A stretch of 64,000 nt of DNA. Source: Bacteroidales bacterium. Lineage in GTDB: Bacteria > Bacteroidota > Bacteroidia > Bacteroidales > F082. Numbering within the stretch: position 1 is the stretch's first letter; the number at the start of each line of letters is the position of its first letter. The translations under genes and the position numbers were made by a program. This document shows positions 28,257-37,536 of this stretch, piece after piece. The stretch covers positions 55,603 to 119,602 of the forward strand of contig JAFTUF010000013.1 of assembly GCA_017466405.1 (NCBI GenBank), in the 5' to 3' direction. The notes below the pieces were generated by a model that saw only the letters and a program-made list of their open reading frames with translations, was not told the origin of the DNA and did no database searches.

Positions 28257-31200
28257 ATGAAATCATTTTTTAAACACAAAATAATTCTCTTGTTATTTTT
28301 AATGATGATAGTAGAAATGTTAAATGCACAAACACGTAGTTTTACATTTAACAATAGCGCATCAAAAGAAGGCTTTTCTACGACTTCAAAAGCTGATACT
28401 AGCATTAGAATGCGACATTCATTAAAAAAACTAACTCTTAACAGAATTGTTGACAATGGCTATTCTGGTGAACAGATTGAATTATCTGGAATTTTTCTTC
28501 CAGCAGACCAAGGTAAGCCTAATTTGCCAACTAATAGTTGTTTTGTTGCAATTCCGCATGGTTCTACAGTAAACTATAATATTAATAACAGCCAAGTACA
28601 AATCATTAATAATGTTGATTTAATGGCTGCATCACCAATATATGCAGATACTGACGATACAATGGCAACATATGAAAAAGATACTAGTATTTATAATGTG
28701 AACGCATTCTATCCCGAAAATCCAGTTGTTGTATCGGAGATTATGGATTTAAGAGGTGTTCAGTCAGTCATTGTTTCAGTAACACCGTATCAATATAATC
28801 CTGTAACAAAAGTGTTAAAAGTATTTCATGACATAGACCTCAGTCTTTCTTATGAAAACGGTGATGGGTATTATGCTTATGAAAGATTACGTTCTCCATA
28901 TTTTGACAAGGTACTTCAACAATCATTGGTCAATTATAATCAATTACCTGTTGTTGATTACGAAAGCCGTATGAGACAATGGATTTCTGGTAGTAATACG
29001 GGATGTGAGTACCTTATTGTTATTCCTAATGATGAATCTTTTCGCCCATACGCACAACAATTGGCCAATTATCGTACAAAACAAGGTATATTGACCGAGG
29101 TAAAAAGTCTGAATGAAATGGGTTGTACAAATCCATCACAAATAAAAGACTATATTCATAACGCTTATAACAATTGGGACATCCCTCCTGTAGCAGTTCT
29201 ATTATTTGGAGATTATAACACAAATGTAACTTTGGGTATCCCAGCAGAGATATATGAACATGATTATTCTGGTACGTGTATTTCTGACAATGGATATGCT
29301 GATGTAAATGGTGATGGTTTGCCAGATATATGTTTTTCAAGATTGGTTGCTGCTAATGCGAGTGAAGCTGAATTGATGGTAAACAAAACTATCAATTATG
29401 AATACGTACAACCAAATATGGATGTCAATACATATCAAAAGCCAACTACAGCATTAGGATGGCAAACAGGCAGATGGTTTCAAATATGTACGGAAGTTAT
29501 TGGTGGTTATTGGAGAAATAATGGAAAAACACCTGTTAGAATTAATGAAATCTACGAAGGCACTCCCGGTACAATATGGTCCACACATCCACATACATCC
29601 TCTGTGATCAATTATTTTGGACCTAATAACAGAGGTTATATACCAAGTTCTCCTGATCAGTTAGGAGGATGGACGGGCGGTATAGGTGAGCAAATCGTTG
29701 ATGCTGTTAATAATGGTACTTTCATCATACAACATAGAGATCATGGTTCTGTAACTGGTTGGTCAGAACCTAGTTTTGATACGAGTCTTGTTTTAAATAT
29801 GAATAATACAAATAAACTTACTTTTGTTATGTCTGTAAACTGTCTAACGGGTAAATTTGATTATACTGGCAGTAACTGTTTAGTAGAATCATTAATGCGA
29901 AGAATGCATAACAGACAGGGTGCAGGTGCTGTCGGATGTTTAGCACCTACGGAAGTATCATACACCCCATTAAACGACACATATGTATGGGGAGTTTATG
30001 ATTTTTTTGCTCCTAATTTTATGCCAGATAATGGCACATATGCTAATTATGATGGTAATTGGATGCCTGCATTTGGCAATGTAGCTGGAAAATATTTTTT
30101 ACATGGATGTTCGTGGTCATATAATAGTTTTTTTAAGGATATTACTTATAAAATGTTTACAGCACATTGTGATGCATTTTTAAGATTGTATACTACCGTG
30201 CCTCAAACTATGACTGTTGAGCATCCTTCTGAAATAAGCATGGGAAATGGGGAAATTGTTGTTAAAGTTCCGGAAGGTGCAATGATTGTTCTAACCGTAG
30301 GTAATAAAATTATTGCGGTAGCAGAAGGTACTGGCAAATATCAAACAATTCCATTCCAGCCACAATTAGAGAATTGTTTTATGGATTTGGTCGTAACTAA
30401 ACAGGATTATTTACAATATGAAGCAAAGATAGCTCATTTGAATGTCCCATTATCAGGTCCTAATATTATTGGTTCTCACGTACTTTGTGGGGATTATGTT
30501 TATTTATTTGATATTCAATCACATGAAGAATATACTTATGATTGGTTATGTTCATCAAATTTAACAATAATATCTACGGATGATAATAAAGTTTATGTTA
30601 GACCAAACGGAATAGGTGATGCGTATATACAAGTTAAGGTAAGTTATCAAGGTGTTAACTTGTGTTCTTATATTAAAGACATTACGATTTTACAGCAATA
30701 TTATAATATCATAGCTCAAGAACATGTTTCTTCGAATGCAACTTGGGGAGCGGATAACTATTATATTCTTGATTCTGTGTTTGTTGAACCTAATGCAACA
30801 TTGACTATTACAGGAACCGTGTATTGTTCTGATCAGGCTAGTATTATAGTTAAACCAGGTGCAAAACTTGTTATAAATGGCGGACATTTATTATGTTTAT
30901 GTGATGACGAACAATGGAATGGTATTCAAGTATGGGGCGATAGTGATAAACATCAATTTAAAGAAAACGGGCATTATTGGCAAGGTGTTGTTGAACTTAA
31001 AAATAATGCTATCATTGAGAATGCTGTAGTTGCTGTCGATTTGTGTAATAAAAATGCAGATGTTCCTTATTCTACTACAGGTGGTATAGTTTTGGCTGAT
31101 GATTCCAAATTCATCAATAATGCAAGGGCTGTTAATTTTGAGCCATACGAAAACCAGTACTATCATCCTAACAATCCAGAAGAATTAGTTGTTAGTGACA

Positions 31201-33341
31201 ATGCATCATACTTTAAAAATTGTATATTTGAAGTTAATAGCAATTATGTTGGTCCTGAAGAATTTTTCACACATGCAAATCTTTATGAAGTTAGAGGTGT
31301 TAAGTTTATAGCATGTGATTTTATCTTAGAGGATAATCCTTACAACAATATGTATCCGGTAGGAATATATGCTTACAATGCTGGATTTTCTGTAAATGGA
31401 AGTTATAATAATATTATTAACATTAGTGGGAATCCTAGTATAAAAAAACATTCAACTTTTGATAACTTTTATAAAGCTGTTGTATCAACAAAAGATGGAT
31501 CTGTAGGAACAAGAAGTTTTTCCGTAAAAGCAACTATATTTACCAATAATCAATATGGTGTATATGCATTAAACTCAGGTTTTGCTACTATTCTTAATTC
31601 AGAATTTGAGGTAGGACAAAAAAAATATGGTTGTCCAGCAGGTATTTATGCAGAAAATACCCCTTATTTTGTTATAGAACAAAATGATTTTACAAAGGGT
31701 AAGATTCATCCTATAGAATATTATGGAATCATTATAAATAATTCAAAATCGATAAATCAGATTTACAAGAATTTTTTTGAAAATTTATATTGTGCTAATA
31801 TGGCTATTGGTATCAATCATAAAAACAATGTGATTACTTCAGGGTTAACATATCGTTGTAATGAAAACTATAATAATAATTATGATTTATACATTTTAGG
31901 AAACTCGACAACATCTAATAGTAGGAATGGTATTCAACAAAATCAAGGAATGAAATATGAGGCATCAAACAATGTATTCAGCCGATCAACTACAGAAAAA
32001 CCTCGATATCATATAGCCAATTATGGAGACTATAGTATAAATTATTATTATGATAATTCTCAAACTAATGCTATGCCAACGTACACTCATAATGTTGCTT
32101 TATTCAATACTAATGATACATTAGGTTGTCCTTCTCATTATACATTAAATAGTGGTGTTGCTATTGATACCATGTTACCAGTGTTGCCTAAAGACGAAAT
32201 AATAGTTCTTAAGGATAAATATTATGAAGCATATGGTGTATATACAACAATAAAATCTGCATACGAGAAAAAAATAGATGGAGGTAATACCATTGCGGTT
32301 ATTGATGACATTAATACAGCACAGTCGGATGATGTATGGACTCTTAGAACTCAACTTCTTGGTCATTCTCCATATCTTTCTGAGGATGTGTTGAAATCTG
32401 TAGTTGATCGTGATGATATTTTTGTTGAGAATGTTTTGTTTGAGATTCTTGCAGCTAATCCTGAAGAATTAAAAAAGAATTCTCTTATGATCCATCTAAA
32501 AAATAAGGAAAATCCTTTACCAGAGTATATGATAAATATTTTGCAACAAATATCAGAAGGTGTGAGTTCAAGAAGTGCACTTGAAAGCCAAATGGCAAAA
32601 TACAATCATATTTATACCCTTGCCGCAGGTGATATAGTACGCAGCATACTTAATGACACTGTTGTAAACATGGAAGAATTGAAATGGTGGTTGGGCAATA
32701 TGAATGATATAAATGCTGATAGAGATATAATAAGCATTTATCTTGAAGAAAACAATTATGCCGATGCTATAACATTAGCTAATATGCTACCATCATTGTA
32801 TGAGTTGACTGAAGAAGAAATACGTGACAATGATAACTACATTAGTTTATTGTCTCTTTATAATAATCTTTATCGAACTGGCCGTACCACATTCCAGTTG
32901 ACAGATGCAGAAAAAATAATTGTAGAAGACATTGCCAATAGTAACAGTGGTACAGCGTCGTCAATGGCTCAATCAATAATGGAAAGTGTATATGGTATAA
33001 CAATTCACACATGTCCGCAAATTGATTCTAATGTTGAACGAGGGAACAAATCGTATGTATTTACTGTTGAGGATATAAGTAAAGCTAAAGGATTAGATTT
33101 TTCAATCAGTCCTAATCCAGCAAGTTTCTGGTGTTCGTTGGATTATACACTGCCTGGAGATTGTACAAAAGCAACGATAATCATTACAGATATTTTTGGT
33201 GTTAAAGTATATGAAAATGTACTTTCAGGTAATCATGGTAACAAAGTACTTGATTTAAGAGATGTTGCCAGTGGAGTATATATGTGTACTATAAATTGCA
33301 ATGATTGTCAAATGACCAGCAAATTAGTAATAGCACAATAA
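28257..33341 (+). CDS. C25-family (gingipain-like) cysteine peptidase with beta-helix and T9SS sorting domain
   Basis: 1694 residues. The ATG at 28257 is preceded by GGGGAGG (28245-28251), a Shine-Dalgarno match unusual for this phylum; a GTG at 28251 overlaps it and is rejected. A signal peptide (ends LNAQ) and a ~200-residue propeptide precede the catalytic domain (from ~245, CEYLIVIPNDESFRPYAQQL; VAVLLFGDY; DGLPDICFSRL). The catalytic pair is His496 in QHRDHGS and Cys529 in SVNCLTG. An Ig-like domain, a PKD-like stretch (~740-830), a long parallel beta-helix (~850-1250), a helical region and a T9SS sorting domain (from ~1615, SISPNPASFW) follow. It is expected at the cell surface; cleavage specificity is unknown. 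Confidence 0.9.
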   Translation: MKSFFKHKIILLLFLMMIVEMLNAQTRSFTFNNSASKEGFSTTSKADTSIRMRHSLKKLTLNRIVDNGYSGEQIELSGIFLPADQGKPNLPTNSCFVAIPHGSTVNYNINNSQVQIINNVDLMAASPIYADTDDTMATYEKDTSIYNVNAFYPENPVVVSEIMDLRGVQSVIVSVTPYQYNPVTKVLKVFHDIDLSLSYENGDGYYAYERLRSPYFDKVLQQSLVNYNQLPVVDYESRMRQWISGSNTGCEYLIVIPNDESFRPYAQQLANYRTKQGILTEVKSLNEMGCTNPSQIKDYIHNAYNNWDIPPVAVLLFGDYNTNVTLGIPAEIYEHDYSGTCISDNGYADVNGDGLPDICFSRLVAANASEAELMVNKTINYEYVQPNMDVNTYQKPTTALGWQTGRWFQICTEVIGGYWRNNGKTPVRINEIYEGTPGTIWSTHPHTSSVINYFGPNNRGYIPSSPDQLGGWTGGIGEQIVDAVNNGTFIIQHRDHGSVTGWSEPSFDTSLVLNMNNTNKLTFVMSVNCLTGKFDYTGSNCLVESLMRRMHNRQGAGAVGCLAPTEVSYTPLNDTYVWGVYDFFAPNFMPDNGTYANYDGNWMPAFGNVAGKYFLHGCSWSYNSFFKDITYKMFTAHCDAFLRLYTTVPQTMTVEHPSEISMGNGEIVVKVPEGAMIVLTVGNKIIAVAEGTGKYQTIPFQPQLENCFMDLVVTKQDYLQYEAKIAHLNVPLSGPNIIGSHVLCGDYVYLFDIQSHEEYTYDWLCSSNLTIISTDDNKVYVRPNGIGDAYIQVKVSYQGVNLCSYIKDITILQQYYNIIAQEHVSSNATWGADNYYILDSVFVEPNATLTITGTVYCSDQASIIVKPGAKLVINGGHLLCLCDDEQWNGIQVWGDSDKHQFKENGHYWQGVVELKNNAIIENAVVAVDLCNKNADVPYSTTGGIVLADDSKFINNARAVNFEPYENQYYHPNNPEELVVSDNASYFKNCIFEVNSNYVGPEEFFTHANLYEVRGVKFIACDFILEDNPYNNMYPVGIYAYNAGFSVNGSYNNIINISGNPSIKKHSTFDNFYKAVVSTKDGSVGTRSFSVKATIFTNNQYGVYALNSGFATILNSEFEVGQKKYGCPAGIYAENTPYFVIEQNDFTKGKIHPIEYYGIIINNSKSINQIYKNFFENLYCANMAIGINHKNNVITSGLTYRCNENYNNNYDLYILGNSTTSNSRNGIQQNQGMKYEASNNVFSRSTTEKPRYHIANYGDYSINYYYDNSQTNAMPTYTHNVALFNTNDTLGCPSHYTLNSGVAIDTMLPVLPKDEIIVLKDKYYEAYGVYTTIKSAYEKKIDGGNTIAVIDDINTAQSDDVWTLRTQLLGHSPYLSEDVLKSVVDRDDIFVENVLFEILAANPEELKKNSLMIHLKNKENPLPEYMINILQQISEGVSSRSALESQMAKYNHIYTLAAGDIVRSILNDTVVNMEELKWWLGNMNDINADRDIISIYLEENNYADAITLANMLPSLYELTEEEIRDNDNYISLLSLYNNLYRTGRTTFQLTDAEKIIVEDIANSNSGTASSMAQSIMESVYGITIHTCPQIDSNVERGNKSYVFTVEDISKAKGLDFSISPNPASFWCSLDYTLPGDCTKATIIITDIFGVKVYENVLSGNHGNKVLDLRDVASGVYMCTINCNDCQMTSKLVIAQ

Positions 33342-33380
33342 ATATCATAAAAATTATTAACTATAAATTTGTTATAACTT

Positions 33381-34265
33381 ATGAAAATACACAAATACAA
33401 AACTATGTCTTTAGCAATAGTAATAGTATCATTATTGACTGCAATTTTTGTCTTAGATGGATGCAAACCAGAGTCTGGACTTGAAGAAAAACCTCAACAA
33501 CAAGTGGAAATACCTCAACCTGAGTTCTATGGATTTTCTGTTACCGAGTGTATAGAAGATGAACATGGAAAGTCAGTTGTCAACGACACCGTTTATGCTG
33601 TAGCAATAGATGAGAGCAGTCTCAAAGTCACAATAGCAAACATGCTTTTCAACTGCTGTTGGGAAAGTTTCCGTGAAAAAACAAAAATAGTAGGAAATGA
33701 CCTCTATGTCCATATCTTTTCCGATGATGAAGCATGTCACTGCGAATGTCCTCGAAACGTGGAGTTTACAATAAGCAATCTGGTGTTAGGACAAAGCTAT
33801 AATATCCATATATTGAAAGGCAGTTACGAACATTTAAGTTTTAAGGTTTCTTTCGAAATGGAGACAGACATGATGTTAGTCTATGGAAATAGCTTCATCT
33901 CTGATTTTTCGGCATCAGACTGTATGACAGACGATCGTGAAACCACATTCGAAAACGACACCGTTTATGCTGTAGCAATAGATGAAAGCAGTCTTAAGAT
34001 AAAAACCACCAATACTTATTTCAATTGTTGCTCTGAAGAATTTTGGGAAGAGTCAAACATGAACGGAAATGAAATCAGCGTTTATATGTATGAAGATAAC
34101 TTGATACCATGCGACTGCGTATGCCCCAGAAGCGTTGAATTTATATTGAATAATTTAGTAATTGGGCAGACATATAAAATCATTCTATCAAGAAACGAAT
34201 ACGAATATTACAGTTTTGAACTTGTATTTGATGAAGATACTGATTTAATGTTTCTAATAAGGTGA
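33381..34265 (+). CDS. Lipoprotein with two tandem Cys-rich repeat domains, unknown
   Basis: 294 residues. The lipobox is VLDGC with Cys28. Two ~125-residue repeats follow, each with NDTVYAVAIDESSLK, an FNCC motif (LFNCCWESF / YFNCCSEEF), a C-x-C-x-C-P-R motif (CHCECPRNVEF / CDCVCPRSVEF) and a closing hydrophobic strand (LVLGQSYNI / LVIGQTYKI). The regular Cys spacing suggests disulphide-braced beta domains or a metal site. The stop codon falls 5 nt inside a 59-bp segment copied from the first island gene, so the natural C-terminus may have been lost. Confidence 0.65.
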   Translation: MKIHKYKTMSLAIVIVSLLTAIFVLDGCKPESGLEEKPQQQVEIPQPEFYGFSVTECIEDEHGKSVVNDTVYAVAIDESSLKVTIANMLFNCCWESFREKTKIVGNDLYVHIFSDDEACHCECPRNVEFTISNLVLGQSYNIHILKGSYEHLSFKVSFEMETDMMLVYGNSFISDFSASDCMTDDRETTFENDTVYAVAIDESSLKIKTTNTYFNCCSEEFWEESNMNGNEISVYMYEDNLIPCDCVCPRSVEFILNNLVIGQTYKIILSRNEYEYYSFELVFDEDTDLMFLIR

Positions 34266-34335
34266 GATAAGATGCAGTTGCCAGAGTGATGATTGTTACA
34301 TGGTTGTCGAGGAAGTCAAAGAATATAATTACTAA
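34261..34335 (+). pseudogene. 3' remnant of a paralog of the first island gene
   Basis: Read in its own frame, 34261-34335 encodes GEIRCSCQSDDCYMVVEEVK plus EYNY and a stop. The first 59 bp equal 28143-28201, but the end differs (KEYNY here, KSFSYKL there). It therefore looks like the tail of a diverged second copy, joined by deletion or recombination to the 33381 gene. Confidence 0.6.
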
Positions 34336-34355
34336 GTTTAGTAAAGTTGATATAT

Positions 34356-34392
34356 AACTGACGGTAAATAAACATTTATCGTCAGTTTTTTT
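34356..34392 (+). terminator. Intrinsic terminator at the right edge of the island
   Basis: AACTGACGGTAAAT (34356-34369) pairs over 14 bp (one G-T) with ATTTATCGTCAGTT (34374-34387), with loop AAAC and T7 following. It ends exactly where the right 39-bp repeat starts. Confidence 0.88.
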
Positions 34393-34431
34393 ATTGCAGA
34401 AATTGTTGCATGAAAGTGATTAAAGAAAAAT
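34393..34431 (+). repeat. 39-bp direct repeat, right copy
   Basis: Identical to 27449-27487. If read in the U32 frame it would give KVIKEK then TAA, a natural gene end, 10 bp before the aspS -7 box. Confidence 0.92.
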
Positions 34432-34440
34432 AAAAATCAT

Positions 34441-34448
34441 TATTTTTG
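34441..34448 (+). promoter_or_regulatory. Probable -7 box for aspS
   Basis: TATTTTTG matches TAnnTTTG, 36 bp upstream of the ATG at 34485. The -33 region falls inside the right 39-bp repeat. Confidence 0.5.
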
Positions 34449-34484
34449 TAGGTCAAATTTTGAAACAATAAAAAAGATATAAAT

Positions 34485-36248
34485 ATGTATAGAACACATA
34501 CTTGCGGTGAACTTCGTCTTGCTGATGCAGGAAAAGAAGTCGTTTTGAGCGGTTGGGTGCAACGCGTCCGTGACAAAGGCACTCTCTTATGGATCGACAT
34601 TCGCGACAGATACGGATTGACACAACTCTTTTTACAAGAAGGCGTCAGCTCGGCAGAAGTGATGGAAAAAGCTCGTACTTTAGGTCGCGAGTTCGTTATT
34701 CAAGCTAAAGGTAAAGTCATTGAAAGAGAATCGAAAAACCCTAATATCCCAACAGGAGAAATCGAGATTCAACTCACAGAACTCAATATATTAAATGCAA
34801 GTAAGACTCCTCCTTTCACTATTGAAGACAAGTCAGATGGCGGCGACGACCTTCGTATGAAATATCGTTATCTCGACTTACGTCGTAATCCTTTGAAGAA
34901 CAATCTTATCTTACGTCATAACGTAGCTATCGAGACGAGAAGCTATCTTTCGGAACAAGGATTTATTGAAATTGAGACTCCATGTTTGATTAAATCGACA
35001 CCTGAAGGAGCACGCGACTTCGTCGTTCCATCACGCATGAATCCAGGCGAGTTCTACGCTCTTCCTCAGTCGCCTCAACAATTCAAGCAATTATTGATGG
35101 TAGCAGGTTTCGACAAATATTTCCAAATAGTACGTTGTTTCCGCGACGAAGACCTTCGCGCCGACCGTCAGCCGGAATTTACACAGATCGACTGCGAGAT
35201 GTCGTTCGTTGAACAAGAAGACGTATTGAATACTTTTGAAGGTTTGACAAAACATCTCTTCAAGAAAGTAAAGGGTTTAGAGTTTGATAAATTCCCACGC
35301 ATGACATGGCACGACGCTATGAAATATTACGGCAGCGACAAGCCAGACATCCGTTTCGACATGAAATTCGTCGAGCTCACCGACTTGGCACAAGGCAAAG
35401 GATTCCCAGTATTCGACGAGGCTGAATTAGTTGTCGCTATCAACGCAAAAGGCTGTGCTTCATACACACGCAAGCAAATCGACGCTTTGACAGATTTCGT
35501 CAAGAGACCACAAGTAGGAGCTAAAGGTTTGGTTTATGTCAAATATAACGAAGACGGAAGCATCAAATCTTCAGTAGATAAATTCTATTCTCCAGAAGAT
35601 TTGAAGACATGGTTAGACCGTTGCGGCGCTGTCGCCGGCGATATGTTATTAATTCTCTGCGGCAAGACAATGGATGCAAGAGTTCAGATGAATTCATTAC
35701 GTCTTGAAATGGGCAACCAACTCGGACTCCGTAATCCAGACGATTACAAACCATTATGGGTCATCGACTTCCCACTTTTGGAATGGGACGACGAGACACA
35801 AAGATATTACGCAAAACACCACCCATTCACAGCACCTAAGCCAGAAGACGAATATCTCTTAGACGAAGATCCTAGCAGATGGGCAGAGATAAGAGCTAAC
35901 GCTTACGACATCGTACTCAACGGCGTTGAGATAGGCGGCGGTTCAGTGCGTATCTTCAACCGCGACTTGCAAAACAAGATGTTCCGCACCTTAGGTTTCA
36001 CCGACGAAAGCGCACAAGCACAGTTCGGTTTCTTGATGAACGCCTTCGAATACGGAGCACCACCTCACGCAGGTCTCGCATTCGGTTTCGACAGATTATG
36101 TTCATTATTCGGCGGACAAGAAAGCATCCGCGACTTCATCGCCTTCCCTAAAAACAATATGGGACGCGACGTGATGACAGAGTCACCTTCAACAATAGCC
36201 GACGCGCAACTTGAAGAGTTACAAATAAAATTAGATTTAAAACAATAA
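34485..36248 (+). CDS. aspS: Aspartyl-tRNA synthetase
   Basis: 587 residues, bacterial length. An N-terminal OB anticodon domain ([20 protein letters not shown]) is followed by the class II core: motif 2 region [18 protein letters not shown] with TQIDCEMSF, the bacterial GAD insertion (~285-410, including MLLILCG), and motif 3 in [17 protein letters not shown]. It charges tRNA-Asp; whether it also misacylates tRNA-Asn cannot be told here. It ends just before a hairpin terminator. Confidence 0.97.
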   Translation: MYRTHTCGELRLADAGKEVVLSGWVQRVRDKGTLLWIDIRDRYGLTQLFLQEGVSSAEVMEKARTLGREFVIQAKGKVIERESKNPNIPTGEIEIQLTELNILNASKTPPFTIEDKSDGGDDLRMKYRYLDLRRNPLKNNLILRHNVAIETRSYLSEQGFIEIETPCLIKSTPEGARDFVVPSRMNPGEFYALPQSPQQFKQLLMVAGFDKYFQIVRCFRDEDLRADRQPEFTQIDCEMSFVEQEDVLNTFEGLTKHLFKKVKGLEFDKFPRMTWHDAMKYYGSDKPDIRFDMKFVELTDLAQGKGFPVFDEAELVVAINAKGCASYTRKQIDALTDFVKRPQVGAKGLVYVKYNEDGSIKSSVDKFYSPEDLKTWLDRCGAVAGDMLLILCGKTMDARVQMNSLRLEMGNQLGLRNPDDYKPLWVIDFPLLEWDDETQRYYAKHHPFTAPKPEDEYLLDEDPSRWAEIRANAYDIVLNGVEIGGGSVRIFNRDLQNKMFRTLGFTDESAQAQFGFLMNAFEYGAPPHAGLAFGFDRLCSLFGGQESIRDFIAFPKNNMGRDVMTESPSTIADAQLEELQIKLDLKQ

Positions 36249-36255
36249 TTTATAG

Positions 36256-36280
36256 GGACGTCATATTATGGCGTCCTTTT
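36256..36280 (+). terminator. Intrinsic terminator after aspS
   Basis: GGACGTCAT (36256-36264) pairs with ATGGCGTCC (36268-36276, one G-T) around ATT, followed by T4. The ATG inside it would be a false start for pfkA. Confidence 0.75.
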
Positions 36281-36294
36281 ATTTATCAATATAT

Positions 36295-37389
36295 ATGAAA
36301 CGAGTATTAGTATTAACAGGCGGCGGCGATTGTCCAGGTTTGAACGCTGTGATAAGAGCCATCGTGAAGAGAGCTTCGCAAGAGAAGGACTGGGAAGTTC
36401 TCGGTAGTATTCAAGCTTTTAACGGAGTCTTATGGGAGCCATCTGAGATAGTGAGACTCACTCCGGAAAGCGTGAGAGGAATACACTTCAGAGGCGGAAC
36501 CATTTTAGAGACAACCAACAAAGGAGGCCCGTTCTCATGGCCAGTGAAAAACAACGACGGCACATGGACGACAGTAGATCGCTCCGACGAGATGATCAAG
36601 AAGCTGCAGTATATGGGCATCGATTGCGTCATCAACATCGGCGGCGACGGCTCGCAGAGAATATCTCAGAAATTATATGAAAAGGGATTAAATATAATAG
36701 GTGTTCCAAAGACCATCGACAACGACTTATCAATGACAGACAGTACTTTCGGTTATCAGACAGCAGTTGAGATAGCCACTGAGTCGGTTGATAAATTAGT
36801 TACGACTGCTGCAAGTCATAACAGAGTTTTTGTATTAGAGGTTATGGGACGCGACGCCGGATGGATTGCATTAAACGCAGCGATTGGCGGCGGAGCGGAG
36901 GTGTGTCTCCTTCCAGAATTCCCTTACGACATAGAAATAGTAAAAGAGAAATTAGAAAGTCGTTTCGTTCATGACAGAGGATTTGCCGTTGTCGTTATCT
37001 CTGAAGGCGCTAAACCAAAAGACGGACAACAGGTCTTTGAAGTCAGCAAGGAAGTAGGTTATGAGAATGTTAAATTAGGCGGTATAGGACAGAAATTCAT
37101 CGAGCAGATGAAAGCCGCTGGTTTCAAACACGATATGCGTGAGACGACATTAGGACACTTGCAAAGAGGTGGTGTGCCGGTGGCATACGACAGAGTCCTT
37201 GCATCGCAGTTCGGCGTCAAGGCATTCGAGATGGTCTTGAATCAAGAATATGGAAATATGGTGGCATATCGTCATCCGAATATCATTTCCGTTCCTTTGA
37301 AAGATGCTGTCGCAAAACTAAATTTAGTGACAAAAGACCACGACTTAGTCAGGACAGCGATGGGATTAGGAATCTCGTTGGGAATATAA
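36295..37389 (+). CDS. pfkA: 6-phosphofructokinase
   Basis: 364 residues from the ATG at 36295; the in-frame ATG at 36268 lies in the terminator stem. Motifs are GGGDCPGLNAVIRAIV (nucleotide loop), NIGGDGSQRI, PKTIDNDLSMTDSTFGYQTA (catalytic Asp) and EVMGRDAGWIAL. The Gly in GGDGS (E. coli position 104) is typical of ATP-dependent enzymes, whereas Lys in PKTIDND (position 124) is typical of the PPi-type lineage; this mixed pattern marks the group III/mixed-substrate clade. ATP use is the more likely prediction. It commits fructose-6-phosphate to glycolysis. Confidence 0.93.
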   Translation: MKRVLVLTGGGDCPGLNAVIRAIVKRASQEKDWEVLGSIQAFNGVLWEPSEIVRLTPESVRGIHFRGGTILETTNKGGPFSWPVKNNDGTWTTVDRSDEMIKKLQYMGIDCVINIGGDGSQRISQKLYEKGLNIIGVPKTIDNDLSMTDSTFGYQTAVEIATESVDKLVTTAASHNRVFVLEVMGRDAGWIALNAAIGGGAEVCLLPEFPYDIEIVKEKLESRFVHDRGFAVVVISEGAKPKDGQQVFEVSKEVGYENVKLGGIGQKFIEQMKAAGFKHDMRETTLGHLQRGGVPVAYDRVLASQFGVKAFEMVLNQEYGNMVAYRHPNIISVPLKDAVAKLNLVTKDHDLVRTAMGLGISLGI

Positions 37390-37426
37390 AGCTTGTGAAA
37401 TCTCGCTCAATCCTACCAGAGACGTT

Positions 37427-37471
37427 AATGCATTAAGAGTTTTTTTTATAAAGATTCTTAATGCATTTTTA
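37427..37471 (+). terminator. Hairpin after pfkA, probable terminator
   Basis: AATGCATTAAGA (37427-37438) pairs perfectly with TCTTAATGCATT (37456-37467), followed by T-rich sequence. The 17-nt loop also contains a T8 run. Confidence 0.6.
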
Positions 37472-37522
37472 TTCAAAAAACATTTTTTTGTTAAATGATG
37501 TTTCTTTGTAAGTATTAAATTG

Positions 37523-37530
37523 TATCTTTG
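37523..37530 (+). promoter_or_regulatory. Probable -7 box for the zeta-toxin-like gene
   Basis: TATCTTTG matches TAnnTTTG only 6 bp before the ATG at 37537, implying a leaderless or near-leaderless transcript. TTTG at 37505-37508 is close to the -33 role, but with short (14-bp) spacing. Confidence 0.5.
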
Positions 37531-37536
37531 CAAACC

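Larger units (their letters stand above)
27449..34431. mobile_element. 6.9-kb inserted block bounded by 39-bp direct repeats
   Basis: The two 39-bp repeats are 6,944 bp apart and enclose three secreted-protein genes plus a terminator. Removing one repeat and the enclosed DNA would put the U32 stop codon directly before the aspS promoter, a simple ancestral layout. No integrase, transposase or terminal inverted repeat is visible, so the block may have arrived by site-specific recombination driven in trans, or by homologous or duplicative recombination. The coding sequence is visibly more AT-rich than U32 and aspS. Confidence 0.6.

Noticed and set aside
36268-36294. Upstream ATG for pfkA
   Set aside because: It lies in the terminator hairpin of aspS; the family N-terminus begins at the ATG at 36295.
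37427-37471. Operator or attachment site for the zeta-like module
   Set aside because: The inverted repeat is better explained as the pfkA terminator because it has a T-rich tail and lies after the stop codon.
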